A stretch of DNA of 64,000 bases from JBCBSZ01 sp039818945 (GCA_039818945.1 JBCBSZ010000014.1:25283-89282); one strand, 5' to 3'; shown: positions 26,701-35,787, counted from the stretch's first letter. Notes: generated by a model from the sequence alone, not told the origin. Numbers and translations: made by a program.

Positions 26701-26922
26701 AATCCCGTCGTCGACGAGCTGATCCCGGAGGCGTCGATAGTTGTGCGTCTCGAAGGAGGGGATCGTTGTGGCTCGCCCCACGGCACCAGCGCGGACCAGG
26801 AAGCCGCTTTCTGTGCGAACGCCACTGCCGCCGCAGCCTCCACGCACGAGGTGGAAGATCGGCTCCTGCTCGCTCTCAGCGCTCACGAGCAGTCCGTCGA
26901 CTAGGCATGGTTTGACCCCCAT
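23746..26922 (-). CDS. mcrB: McrB-type AAA+ NTPase with N-terminal DUF4357 and large middle region
   Basis: 1058 residues. Residues 25-115 match DUF4357 (GFLVRAGAVGR...FGSPSAAAAALLGRSANGNLEWK). The long middle section, about 115-700, has no recognised catalytic motif and probably recognises modified DNA. The AAA+ core is complete: Walker A GPPGTGKT near 750, Walker B MIIDEINRAN, and the McrB sensor FIGTMNTADRS followed by VDAALRRRF. The C-terminus is acidic. It should form the hexameric motor for McrC, which follows in an ATGA overlap. It is about twice the size of E. coli McrB, so target recognition may differ. Confidence 0.9.
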   Translation of the reverse strand: MGVKPCLVDGLLVSAESEQEPIFHLVRGGCGGSGVRTESGFLVRAGAVGRATTIPSFETHNYRRLRDQLVDDGILQLDGERVVLTADHEFGSPSAAAAALLGRSANGNLEWKHDSGLTLGDYERGQADSPEQSFRRRWYEAHLERRLSDTEGRLEGESYEELKNLGSQALELVAELERSGDIESFQNGMQAWSVQSSSGFKGSNGQMMLNQLVNRSDDPAALARLLADAFAKPTSLTDAVGKIDRVVEYVESIRVGAHPAPARVPFMLSYMWALADRGSWPVLWPKSVAFLEMLAGSSLPDAAGERYRRLYERIREVTLDLEEFEQTASWWHDTRPVFLDEVLCDRAAYNLDRESSTPEQQFTNARALVGVATYLGNELVEEVSAAVGRSLTVGKPSPDWSDDRARADLWVDWWAKDAPGLGMRVWVNDRGAAVALRPGLQRKGWYEEVAPVLSAADYPGCRVLGGAASRIGEDVGFFGRPGEFVYGRWHDREELADLDLAEAVTTVSARLRPLFDQLLTLALGEAATAPLDEDDPIEPLVTEFRAERNYPTPAIEEDQADRRRFAELLAPDAIALADIADLRRIWNTGRYGSPGPMPELNRSFRDASAAEYDSMIDSLRYLCWGDDADAVRIDKMLTDDALRISGLGESVIMKLLAITHPDAYIPVFPFSGPKGKRRMLQLLDLDEPTSTSRGELQVASNKALHNRLDRFFPGDALGMASFLYWYLQRGHEPEVEPDRDLLGELADELLVDRGFLADIVSLLEDKGQVILYGPPGTGKTYLARKLAEALAPDPTRRALVQFHPSSSYEDFFEGYRPEADAAGDMTYRLTPGPLALMAERAADAPGRRHVMIIDEINRANLPKVFGELLFLLEYRGESVRTLYRPEDAFELPQDLWFIGTMNTADRSIALVDAALRRRFHFIPFFPNHGPMKGLLDRWLAEHDEPAWIGELVAQVNDELEEALGGPHLQIGPSHFMKPGLDIEAVRRIWRFNIEPFIEDQFFGDRQQIERFRFHNVHQRYRDLSGVDELAQLEAAEEAAEAEAEIGHDAPAPDAPAGE

Positions 26923-27176
26923 CGGTGTTCTGACACGGCGATCGGCGGCCCTCTACGGGAAGGCGGGTGCCACCGAGTTCATGTGGTGCTCTGTCCGCTG
27001 AGCTCGGCAAATCACGGAGCGGGCCGGACGGGCCGGCCTGGACGACACGCCCCGGTGCAGGACGAACCGTCACATCGGTCATGCTTCGCCGCGAGCACCC
27101 GTTGGTGGTGACGCGCCGACGGCGGCGCCTCGAACCCGAGCCCCTGAAGGGCCTCCGTCGCCGTGGTGCCGCACCA

Positions 27177-29399
27177 CTAGACATCAGACGCCAGGAGGCC
27201 GATGACCTCGAGTCGGGACTCGTCGCCCGGGATCACGAGCGGATGCCCGTGTTCGAGGCTCTTGAACTCCACGGTGTCGGCGTCGGTCATCCGATCGGGG
27301 TGGAAGGTGGACCAGTGCCCGCAAGTAGGGCACTCAGTTCCGATGAGCAGCGGACGTGCGAGGTGGAGCTTGCCCCGTCGGTCTCTCAGGTAGAGGCTCC
27401 CTGCCTCGACGTCAGGCTCTGGGTATGGCACCACCTCTCTGGGCACAATGGGGTTGTCACCGCTGAGAACACGAACTCCGAGCTCGTTCCTACTCACCAG
27501 TCCGTCCCATCGTGTCGACAGCACACGCACCAGCGGATAGTCCTCGAGAAACTCGGCAGCGCGAACCAGCGTCTCGAGGTCGAACCAGCACTCGTCTGCG
27601 ATATCCGCCTCCTTGAGCGGACCATGGTCGCGGAGGTGGGCAGCATCGTTTCTGACGTCGCCGAGCCGCTGGACTGCTTCGAGCACCTCGCCGAACGTGA
27701 AGTAGTCAAGGACCTCAGCGAAGGGCTCGCTTCGGGGAAGCCTCCGCAAGGTCCGCTTGTCCGAGGCCTCTCGGAGGATCGCACGCCAGTCGCCGAGCGT
27801 GATTCCACCTCTCATCTTTGCGAGGCGGTCGCGCAGGTCCCCAAGGTGTCCGATCTCGACTCCCGCTGAGCGAGCACAGAGGATCGCCATGATCGCGAGA
27901 TAACCGAGGAGGACCTCCTGGGCATGGAGGATCGAGCGGACCTCGTCCGGGCCGCCCCGCGCCGCGAGAGCAGCGCGCCACCGGTAAGCGACAGGCAAGG
28001 GAAATCTGGTCGCCACCCGATGCCCGAGATCGTCGAGCTTGCGGGCAGCCTCGGCGCGCTGTCGGAGAAGAGCGCTGTGAGCCAGCAAATTTGACCGAGC
28101 CTCTTCGAGGTCCACTCCGTCGATGGCCTCTGCCCGGAGCTGCTCGACCTCCCGCATCCACTTGCTGAAGTCGGCCGCTGCCTCGCTGACTGCCTTGAAT
28201 GCACGCTCCAGTTCTTCGCCCGCCAATGGAACCCGAACGTCAAGCAGGCTCGCGGAGCTCACTCTGCCGATGTCGCCCGCCGAGGCTTCCTTGTAGGGAA
28301 GCTGATCGAGACAGCGTTGCGAGCGCAAGAAGTCCGTCACGATCGACAGTTGAGTCTCTGTGAGGCCCTCCTTCGGACGCACTGCAAGAAGGTGCTGTCC
28401 CAGGTGCAGCGGGAGGTCCTCGCTCCGAACCCGAACCGCCCGAAACCGCTGTCCGGCGGGCCGGACCGCCGGAATCAGGATGTCGCTGTCGGCAAGCGCC
28501 TCTCCGACGAGATGCTCGGGCTGCTGGCCCAGGTCATCTGTCTCGAGGCCGGATGCGCGAACGGCCCTGGCCGTGATCGTTCGCAACGCACTCGGGACGA
28601 CCTCGCCCTGCCTGGGTCGAACGCTGCGGACGGGTCCGATGACCGAAGCGATGTCACGCAGCGGCACGAGCTCTCCGATCGCCGCCGCCTCCTGAGCCCG
28701 TTCCGCTCGACGCGGATGAAGTCCTCCAGGCAGCAGTCCATTCGAGACATCTGGTGGCCAGGGAAGAGAGAAGACGTGATCGGTCGCCCGAGCTGGCATG
28801 TGCGTACTTCGCATGACGTCGCCAAGATCCTCGATGCTGAGCTCGCCGTTGCACGCGACGAACACCGTGGACGAGTGCGGCCGAGAAGGGAGCTCCAACA
28901 ACGCAAAGCCGACGGAGGGGCTGACCACGCGAGACAACAGGAAACCAGTGAGGTCAACGATCTTCGCTGGGGGACGCACCTCCAGTAGTGGGAGCAGCTC
29001 CGCAAGGCCACGGCGGCTGGCGAGGCTGTAGCTGCCGACAACGGCGAGTATCTCCACGGGGATGCCATCCAACGCGGCGATGAGCGCTCGAAGGCACGAC
29101 ACTGCCAAGTCCTCACGACCCTCGTCGCCGCGTCCGATCGGAGGCAACAGCACGACCACATCCAAGGCAGTTGCGCCAAGTCCCTCGAGCGCCTCTCTCA
29201 TCTCGGCAACCGCCGTCGCGCCGCCGACCGCCAGGGCCGATGGCTCGACGGAAACAACCCGCCAGGAGCCCACTTCCGTGAGACTCCAGAGTTGCTCCTC
29301 GACCCTGCTTGGGGTTGGGAGGACCACGGCAGCGGACCGCTCCCCGATGACCACGGACAGCAGGGCCTCGAGGTCGACCTGGTCGCCTTGTCGCCGCAC
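27177..29399 (-). CDS. Degenerate N6-methylase/target-recognition protein with HEPN-like motif
   Basis: 740 residues; GTG 29399 with GGAGGA upstream. Residues 75-190 read like the second half of an HsdM-type methylase (DVVVLLPPIGRG ... VEILAVVGSYSLASRRGLAELLP ... SVGFALLEL) but with LPPI in place of the catalytic NPP(F/Y) and no SAM-binding motif I. Residues 250-400 resemble an HsdS target-recognition domain (DSDILIPAVRP, QHLLAVRP, YKEASAGDIGRVSSASLLDVRVPL). The C-terminal third is helical and contains LGDVRNDAAHLRD: an Rx4H motif (Arg583, His588) as in HEPN RNases. A single CPTCGH follows near 690. It lies 115 bp after hsdR on the same strand. No family name is claimed; the role is unknown. 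Confidence 0.6.
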   Translation of the reverse strand: MRRQGDQVDLEALLSVVIGERSAAVVLPTPSRVEEQLWSLTEVGSWRVVSVEPSALAVGGATAVAEMREALEGLGATALDVVVLLPPIGRGDEGREDLAVSCLRALIAALDGIPVEILAVVGSYSLASRRGLAELLPLLEVRPPAKIVDLTGFLLSRVVSPSVGFALLELPSRPHSSTVFVACNGELSIEDLGDVMRSTHMPARATDHVFSLPWPPDVSNGLLPGGLHPRRAERAQEAAAIGELVPLRDIASVIGPVRSVRPRQGEVVPSALRTITARAVRASGLETDDLGQQPEHLVGEALADSDILIPAVRPAGQRFRAVRVRSEDLPLHLGQHLLAVRPKEGLTETQLSIVTDFLRSQRCLDQLPYKEASAGDIGRVSSASLLDVRVPLAGEELERAFKAVSEAAADFSKWMREVEQLRAEAIDGVDLEEARSNLLAHSALLRQRAEAARKLDDLGHRVATRFPLPVAYRWRAALAARGGPDEVRSILHAQEVLLGYLAIMAILCARSAGVEIGHLGDLRDRLAKMRGGITLGDWRAILREASDKRTLRRLPRSEPFAEVLDYFTFGEVLEAVQRLGDVRNDAAHLRDHGPLKEADIADECWFDLETLVRAAEFLEDYPLVRVLSTRWDGLVSRNELGVRVLSGDNPIVPREVVPYPEPDVEAGSLYLRDRRGKLHLARPLLIGTECPTCGHWSTFHPDRMTDADTVEFKSLEHGHPLVIPGDESRLEVIGLLASDV

Positions 29400-29514
29400 T
29401 GAAGGGTCCTCCTCGAAGCCTCAAGCTACAGGTCGCGGCGGCCGCTCACCGGGCGCGAGTCGGCCCCCGAGCGGTGTATGACCGCTGACTGAAGCGACGT
29501 GTGCGCATCGCTGG

Positions 29515-32500
29515 TCATCGGGCCGCGGCGGTGATTCGAAGCTGGTCGACGATCCTGAAGAACTCGTCCAGGTCAGACTGCGTGAAGATGGCATCCGGCC
29601 CTTCGGGTGCGACTCCGGTGAAGGGCGAGTCGTAGACGCGGGCCGGGTCGATCGTTCCGTGTTCGGTGAGGTAGTCGATGACCAGGTTCACGAAGGTGAT
29701 CTGGTTGCGGCTGTAGCGCTTGTCGTCGAGGAATCTCGCGAACGCCCGCTTCGCTGCCGCCCGGTCGAGACCGACGAGTGAGCGAACGAAGAGGCCGAAG
29801 CTGCCTGCTCGTTCTGATGCTTGGGCGAAGGTGTCGTCGTCGCCGATGCCCGACGCGACCAGTACCCGCTGCAGTTCGGCCATGTCGGCGGGGGTGATGG
29901 GCTCGCCGCTTCGCACTCTGGCGACGATCTCGTTGGCGAGGTTTTCGGCCAGGAATCGCTGGGCCTTCTTGCGGAACTGCGCGAACTCGGGGCTGCCGAC
30001 GCTCCGACCGGTTCCAGGGAGCTCGATCTCGGTGCCCTCGCCGAGTTCGTCGGTGAAGTCGGAGTACAGCGGCGTCTTCCGGACCCGCTCGATCAGCTGG
30101 ACCAGGCTGCGCAGTCGTCGACGGGCGTCTTCGAGCATCGGGTAGCTGACGTCGACCCACCATTCGTCGGCCTGGATGTCGATGATCAGCTCCATCTGCT
30201 CGGCGACGGCCGGGATGGCGGTGCCGAGGTCTTCGAGAGCAGACGCGATGTCGATCACCCGTTTTCGCTGGCGCTCGAACGGTTCGTGCTGCAGCAAGCT
30301 CAGCTGGGCGTTGAGCACCAGGACGTCGAACCGTTTGGCGTCCTCGTTCTCAGGGTCGAGCTGGTCGGGCAGCTTCGCCACTCGGTCGTTGAGGGCGGCC
30401 AGGTCCTCGAGGCTGACCTCGTCCCACGCTTCGGAGGTGCGGAAGCGTTCGACGAGCTCCAGGTGGGGGCGCACGAGGAAGTTGTTCTCGTTCATGGAGG
30501 CGACGGCCTCGCGCAGGGCTCCGGCGATCTCGGCTCGCTCGTCGCCGAGGGCCTCGATGCCGTCGAGCGCGTGGAGGAGTTCGAGCCGGGTGCTGAACAG
30601 GATCTCGCTGAGCGGCTTCCCCCCAGCGGGTTCGGCCCGGCCGAGGTCGTGGCTGAAGTGCTCCAGGTTCTGGCAGAAGTCGAAGACGTTGAACGCAGCC
30701 TTGTCGTCACCGAGCCCGAACAGGTTCTCGCACAGCCGGGTCCCGCGGCCGAGCATCTGCCAGAACTTGGTCTTCGAGCGGACGAGCTTGAAGAAGACCA
30801 GGTTGACGACTTCAGGCACGTCGATGCCGGTGTCGAGCATGTCGACCGAGATCGCGATGTGAGGCGCCTTCTCCTTGTTGGAGAAGTCGTCGATCAGGGA
30901 CTGGCCGTATCGGACCTGGTGGGTGACCACCCGGGCGAAGTTCCCGGCGTCGAGTGCCGGGTAGTTGGCGTCGAAGCGCTCCTTGATGTAATCGGCGTGA
31001 CGCTGGTTCTTGGCGAAGATGATCGTCTTGCCCAGCCGGTCGCCGCCGGCGACCTTGACGCCCTCGGTCATGAGTTGCTGGAGGACTCGATCGACGGTGT
31101 CCTCGTTGAACAGCCACTTGTTGAGCTGGGCGGCGTTGACCTCGTCGGGCGGTTCGGCCGGGTTGCCATCGTCGTCCTCGCCCCAGTCGAGCTCGTCCCA
31201 GGCGTCCTTCTCATCCTCGGAGAGGTCGTCGTAGCGGATGCCCTCCCGCACGAACTTCAGCGGCACCGAGACGCCACGGGGTGGGACGAGGAAACCGTCA
31301 CTGATTGCCTCGTCGAGGGAGTAGGCGTCGGTGGGGACACCAGTCTCGAGGTCGAAGAGGTCGTAGGTGTTCTTATCGACCTCGTCCTTCGGTGTCGCGG
31401 TCAGACCGACCAGCAGGGAGTCGAAGTAGTCGAAGATGCCGCGGTACTTGCGGTACACGGACCGGTGTGCTTCGTCGATCACGACGAGGTCGAAGTGCCC
31501 GACCCCGAACCGGCGAGTGCCGTCGTTGCGGTACTCATCGATCTTGCCGACCATGGTCTGGTAGGTCGACACGTAGACCCGCCCATCCTCATGCGGCTCG
31601 GTCACCAGGTTCACCGGCGCCGAGTCCGGCAGGTGGGCCTTGAACGCGTTGACCGCCTGATTCACCAGAGCGGTCCGATCGGCGAGGAACAGCACCCGCT
31701 TGACCCATCCGGCACGCATGAGCAGGTCCGTGAGGGCGATGACGGTCCGGGTCTTGCCGGCGCCAGTGGCCATCACCACCAGCGCCTTGCGCTGCCTGTC
31801 GGTCTCGAAGTGCTCGGCGATCGCCCGGATCGCTCGCTGCTGGTAGTGCCGCTCGACGATCTTGTCGTTGATGTCCAGCGAGGAGAGCGGTTGTCTCGTG
31901 GTTCGACGTTGGATGAGCAGAGCGAGCTCGTCGGCGGTGTAGAAGCCCTGCACCTGTCGTGCTGGGTACTGGGTGTCGTCCCAGAGCCAGTGTTCGTAGC
32001 CGTTGCTGTAGAACACGATCGGCCGCTGGCCGGTCTCGGTCTCGAGGCAGTCAGCGTAGAGCTTGGCCTGTTGCTGGCCGACCCGAGGGTCGACGAGCGT
32101 CTTCTTCGCCTCCACGACAGCAAGCGGGAGCCCGTCGCTGCCCCACAGCACATAGTCGACGTAGCCGACACCGGAGTCCGAGGGCATGCCGTGCACCTCG
32201 TACTCGATGTCACGGCCGTCCACGAGGTTCGACCATCCAGCCTCGGCCAGCAATGCGTCGATCTTGTACCGGCGAGTGTCGGCCTCGGACCAGTCGTGCG
32301 CCTCGATCGGGATCGCCTCGGCGGCCTTCTTGGCCGCAGCGACCTGGCCGCGAAGCTCGATCAGTTCCGCCTCCAACTCGGCGGCCGTCTGCGTTGCCTC
32401 AGCCAGCCGCTGGCGGGCGAGCGCATGCTCCTCGGCCTCACGCTCGAGTCGCTCCTCAAGTTCCTGACGCCCCTTGAGCGACGCCTGCTCGGCCTCACCG

Positions 32501-32934
32501 ACGTCCATCAGCTTGTGGGGATCGAACTTCACGCTCGGGTCCGGCTTCTCGGCCCGCCCGTAGGTGAAGGCAAGCCAGAAGCAGAACTGGAACAGCGCCG
32601 AGACAACCTCGACTGCTTCCAGCTTCGTCGGCGGCTTCGACTCGTGCACCGCTCGGTTGCCGGCCCGCTGGATCTTTTTGGCCACGTTGAAGACCCGACC
32701 GTCGGCCAGGGCCTTGAATGCTGGCTCGTTCAGGTAGGCGTTGAGCTTCTCCTCGTAGGGCAGCGGCAGGGTCCGGTCATGCCGGTACACCCACTTGACG
32801 CCCGACTCCAGACACTTCCGCGCATAGATCACCGCTGGCCCCGGATCGGACAGGGCATGGCGCTCCGCCCAAGACGCTGTCTCGAACTCGGCTGAGAACT
32901 CAGCTTCCAAGAACGAGAACTGCGACATGCTCAC
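29515..32934 (-). CDS. hsdR: Type I restriction enzyme R subunit
   Basis: 1139 residues from GTG 32934, which overlaps the hsdS stop (GTGA); an ATG at 32928 is equally possible. The N-terminus has a DUF4145-like helical domain (residues 25-130) and a coiled coil (150-215). The nuclease motif is YVDYVLWG...AVVEAKK. Motor motifs include Walker A MATGAGKTRT, DEAH (VVIDEAHRS), LTATP, and the C-terminal helicase motifs DTGIDVPE and QMLGRGTR. It translocates and cuts unmethylated DNA in complex with HsdM and HsdS. Confidence 0.95.
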   Translation of the reverse strand: MSMSQFSFLEAEFSAEFETASWAERHALSDPGPAVIYARKCLESGVKWVYRHDRTLPLPYEEKLNAYLNEPAFKALADGRVFNVAKKIQRAGNRAVHESKPPTKLEAVEVVSALFQFCFWLAFTYGRAEKPDPSVKFDPHKLMDVGEAEQASLKGRQELEERLEREAEEHALARQRLAEATQTAAELEAELIELRGQVAAAKKAAEAIPIEAHDWSEADTRRYKIDALLAEAGWSNLVDGRDIEYEVHGMPSDSGVGYVDYVLWGSDGLPLAVVEAKKTLVDPRVGQQQAKLYADCLETETGQRPIVFYSNGYEHWLWDDTQYPARQVQGFYTADELALLIQRRTTRQPLSSLDINDKIVERHYQQRAIRAIAEHFETDRQRKALVVMATGAGKTRTVIALTDLLMRAGWVKRVLFLADRTALVNQAVNAFKAHLPDSAPVNLVTEPHEDGRVYVSTYQTMVGKIDEYRNDGTRRFGVGHFDLVVIDEAHRSVYRKYRGIFDYFDSLLVGLTATPKDEVDKNTYDLFDLETGVPTDAYSLDEAISDGFLVPPRGVSVPLKFVREGIRYDDLSEDEKDAWDELDWGEDDDGNPAEPPDEVNAAQLNKWLFNEDTVDRVLQQLMTEGVKVAGGDRLGKTIIFAKNQRHADYIKERFDANYPALDAGNFARVVTHQVRYGQSLIDDFSNKEKAPHIAISVDMLDTGIDVPEVVNLVFFKLVRSKTKFWQMLGRGTRLCENLFGLGDDKAAFNVFDFCQNLEHFSHDLGRAEPAGGKPLSEILFSTRLELLHALDGIEALGDERAEIAGALREAVASMNENNFLVRPHLELVERFRTSEAWDEVSLEDLAALNDRVAKLPDQLDPENEDAKRFDVLVLNAQLSLLQHEPFERQRKRVIDIASALEDLGTAIPAVAEQMELIIDIQADEWWVDVSYPMLEDARRRLRSLVQLIERVRKTPLYSDFTDELGEGTEIELPGTGRSVGSPEFAQFRKKAQRFLAENLANEIVARVRSGEPITPADMAELQRVLVASGIGDDDTFAQASERAGSFGLFVRSLVGLDRAAAKRAFARFLDDKRYSRNQITFVNLVIDYLTEHGTIDPARVYDSPFTGVAPEGPDAIFTQSDLDEFFRIVDQLRITAAAR

Positions 32935-34118
32935 AACTCGCCCCGAAACGCGCGGTGCTGAAGGGCGGCAAAGAGCGAGTCCAGGCCCTCCGCCGACGCT
33001 CCACCCATGACATCCGCATTGGACACTGCTCCGACTCGGTCGAGGAAGCTGCGCTGGAGCTCCATGGGTGGCTCAAGCAGCGGGAACGCTCTGAGCTGTG
33101 TCATGTTGATCGAAGCAATGCCCGTCGTCTGTTTGGCCATGCGAAGGAAGTACCGCTTCCCGCGGGCACTCCCGAGCAGGCGGCTGAGAAACTCGGGCGT
33201 CATCCCAGCTTCGAGCAATCGAACTCGGAATACGTGGTTCTGGTGAATGCATGGATCGATCCGGCCGTCCCAAACGGCACCACGTCCCAGCTTGTCCGGA
33301 TCCCCGCCCTCAGTTAAGAGTATGTCGCCTGGCGATAGCGAGTAGCGCTCAATCTCTTGCGCCGTCGCATTGATGGTCTTCAAAGGGTCGAGCGTGATGT
33401 AGCCATCCTGGACGTTCACTACCGCCAGGAAAGGCACTTCTGCGAGCGCCGAGCCGTCGGTCTTTCGACCCTTGGTGATTCCCGATCGCACGTCAGCAAC
33501 GTCGGAGAGAACCCGGTCAGCTCTCCAGCCTTTCGGGTTGGACACGGGATCGCCAAAAACGTCGATGAAGATGGCGTGAGCAAGGGTGTCGAGCTTGGCG
33601 AGGGCCTGGCGGCGCTTGGCTCGCAGTGCATCGGCCGCATCCAACACCGCGGCAATCCGCCGCTGCTCCTCGATCGGCGGCAGCAGAATCGGAATCTGCT
33701 TCAGCTTGGTCTTGTTGAGCGTCGCCCCCATTGCCGCGCGATCTGCGCCAGTGGTTAGGGGCATCGCCTGAAGTGCCCGGTACAGGTAATCACGATCCAC
33801 GTGGTCATCGACAATGGGCAGGTGTGCGATCGCCTCGTTCGTGTACATCGGGGCGCAGGCGATTCCTACCTTGCCGATGCTCAGCTTGAAGCTGAGCAGG
33901 ACCGTCCCTGGCTCGACCAGCCGAAGTTTCAGAGAACGAACTGCCTCATCCGTGACCTGCTCGCTCGTGGTGCTCAGGTGGCGGCCCTGATTCATGTCGG
34001 AGATCGACAGCCAGGCATGGCCGTTACCCCAGTAGCGCTGCTCGGCGCGGGCAGGGGTCTTGCCAATCTGGACATCACATATCTCACCGAGCGACTTCAT
34101 GGGCCAGCCAGTCTTCAT
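32931..34118 (-). CDS. hsdS: Type I restriction specificity subunit
   Basis: 395 residues with two target-recognition domains. The first opens with SLGEICDVQIGKTPARAEQRYW and ends in the conserved helix PILLPPIEEQRRIAAVLDAADALRAKRRQALAKLD. The second runs from VLSDVADVRSGITKGRK to a shorter closing helix after LLEPPMELQRSFLDRV. It sets the bipartite DNA target of the complex. It overlaps both neighbours by 4 bp. Two full domains suggest a working protein. Confidence 0.95.
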   Translation of the reverse strand: MKTGWPMKSLGEICDVQIGKTPARAEQRYWGNGHAWLSISDMNQGRHLSTTSEQVTDEAVRSLKLRLVEPGTVLLSFKLSIGKVGIACAPMYTNEAIAHLPIVDDHVDRDYLYRALQAMPLTTGADRAAMGATLNKTKLKQIPILLPPIEEQRRIAAVLDAADALRAKRRQALAKLDTLAHAIFIDVFGDPVSNPKGWRADRVLSDVADVRSGITKGRKTDGSALAEVPFLAVVNVQDGYITLDPLKTINATAQEIERYSLSPGDILLTEGGDPDKLGRGAVWDGRIDPCIHQNHVFRVRLLEAGMTPEFLSRLLGSARGKRYFLRMAKQTTGIASINMTQLRAFPLLEPPMELQRSFLDRVGAVSNADVMGGASAEGLDSLFAALQHRAFRGEL

Positions 34119-35665
34119 CCGAGCATCGCCTTGAGGTCGTTGATGCCCTTCTGGATCTCCTCCTCGAGCGCGGTCAGCTCGTCGAGGATCTCGGCAGGCG
34201 GCGGGTATTCGATCTCGTCGTAGACGATCTCCTTGTAGCGGTTGATGCTGAGGTCGTAGTCGTTGGCGGCGATGTCGGCCTTGGGCACGCAGAACGACTG
34301 CTCAGTGCGGGCCCGTTCCACCTCGGCACCGCCGCGCTCCGCCCATCGGGCGAGGGCGTCGGGGAGGTTGTTCTTGTCGTGCTCTGCCTCGCTCAGGCCC
34401 TCCACCTCGACGCCGAGCTTGGCCGCATCGAGAAGCGGGGTGCGCTTGTCGTCGAGGCTGTAGCCGTCGGCCTCGAGGTCGTAGAACCAGACGTGATCGG
34501 TTCCACCAGAGTTGGTCTTCGTGAAGAGCAGGATCGCCGTGGAGACCCCTGCGTAGGGCTTGAACACGCCGGACGGGAGGGAGACGATGCCGTCGAGCTT
34601 CTGGTCCTCGACGAGGATCCGTCGGAGTTCCTTATGGGCCTTGGTCGATCCGAAGAGCACGCCGTCGGGCACGATCACGGCTGCTCCCCCGCCAGGCTTG
34701 AGCAGCCGCAGGAAGAGTGCGAGGAAGAGCAGCTCAGTCTTCTTGGTCTTGACGACCTGAAGGAGGTCCTTGGCCGTGCTCTCGTAGTCGAGCGACCCAG
34801 CGAAAGGTGGGTTGGCCAGGATGAGGCTGTAGGCCTCGGTGTCGCCGGCGTGGTGTTCGGCGAGGGAGTCCCGGTACGTGATGCTCGGGTTCTGCACGCC
34901 GTGGAGCTGCATGTTCATCGACCCGATGCGGAGCATCGTGTTGTCGAAGTCGTAGCCGGAGAACATGGCGCCGTGGAAGTGTTTCGCCTTGGCCTCGTCG
35001 GTCAGGGCGGCTGGGTGCTTGTCGCGGACGTACTCGCCAGCTGCGACGAGGAACCCGCAGGTACCACTGGCTGGGTCGCAGATCGTGTCGTCGGGCTGCG
35101 GCGCTGTCATCGCGACCATCAGCTGGATGATGTGGCGAGGCGTGCGGAACTGACCGTTCTGTCCGGCGGTCGCGATCTTCGAGAGCATGTACTCGTAGAC
35201 GTCGCCCTTGGTGTCTCGGTCGGCCATCGGGATGGCGTCGAGCCCGTCCACGGCCTTGGCAAGAAGGCCAGGGGTCGGGATCGTGAGCCGGGCCCCTCGC
35301 ATATGCGTTGCGTGCGTGCTCTCTTGCGCACGCAGCTGCAGAAACGGGAAGGCGTACTTCTCAACCACCTCGAACATGTCGGTCGGTGCCATGTTCTTGA
35401 ACCTTGACCAGCGCAGGTCGATGTAGGGGCGCCCCTCGGCGAGTCCTTCGGGCTTGAACTCTTCGCCCTCCGGGAAGATGACCTCATCGAGCGGCTTGCC
35501 AGTGCGGTTCGCCTTGTTCTCGGCGAGTGACTGTCGCTCGTCCAGGGCCTTGATGAACAACAGGTAGGTGAGCTGCTCCATCACCTCGAGAGGGTTCGAG
35601 ATGCCGCCCGACCAGAAGTCGTTCCAGACCGCGTCGATTCTCGTCTTCAGCTCGCCAGTGACCAT
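34115..35665 (-). CDS. hsdM: Type I restriction methyltransferase subunit
   Basis: 516 residues, the usual size. The N-terminal HsdM helical domain (WSGGISNPLEVMEQLTYLLFIKALD) precedes the N6-adenine methylase core with motif I DPASGTCGFL and motif IV LANPPF, both intact. It methylates the host copy of the target and is needed for HsdS function. It is the first gene of the hsdM-hsdS-hsdR operon, all linked by 4-bp overlaps. Confidence 0.96.
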   Translation of the reverse strand: MVTGELKTRIDAVWNDFWSGGISNPLEVMEQLTYLLFIKALDERQSLAENKANRTGKPLDEVIFPEGEEFKPEGLAEGRPYIDLRWSRFKNMAPTDMFEVVEKYAFPFLQLRAQESTHATHMRGARLTIPTPGLLAKAVDGLDAIPMADRDTKGDVYEYMLSKIATAGQNGQFRTPRHIIQLMVAMTAPQPDDTICDPASGTCGFLVAAGEYVRDKHPAALTDEAKAKHFHGAMFSGYDFDNTMLRIGSMNMQLHGVQNPSITYRDSLAEHHAGDTEAYSLILANPPFAGSLDYESTAKDLLQVVKTKKTELLFLALFLRLLKPGGGAAVIVPDGVLFGSTKAHKELRRILVEDQKLDGIVSLPSGVFKPYAGVSTAILLFTKTNSGGTDHVWFYDLEADGYSLDDKRTPLLDAAKLGVEVEGLSEAEHDKNNLPDALARWAERGGAEVERARTEQSFCVPKADIAANDYDLSINRYKEIVYDEIEYPPPAEILDELTALEEEIQKGINDLKAMLG

Positions 35666-35787
35666 TCCACGCTCCTAGTCGGTCCTGAGATCATCGCAGG
35701 ACCCAACGAACCGTTCGAGCACTGTGCTGTTCACGCTACGCATCTAGGAGGCGGCGAAAGACGAGCTGGCCACGAGACAGCTCTGCG

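Noticed and set aside
27163..27177. Small hairpin GTGGTG-CCG-CACCAC after the degenerate methylase gene as terminator
   Set aside because: Six-bp stem with three-base loop and no U-tract; it also overlaps the stop codon, so too weak to call.
29821..32895. 1024-codon plus-strand frame opposite hsdR
   Set aside because: Exact antisense of a gene with full HsdR motifs; composition rich in Val/Leu/Asp/Gly without domain signatures.
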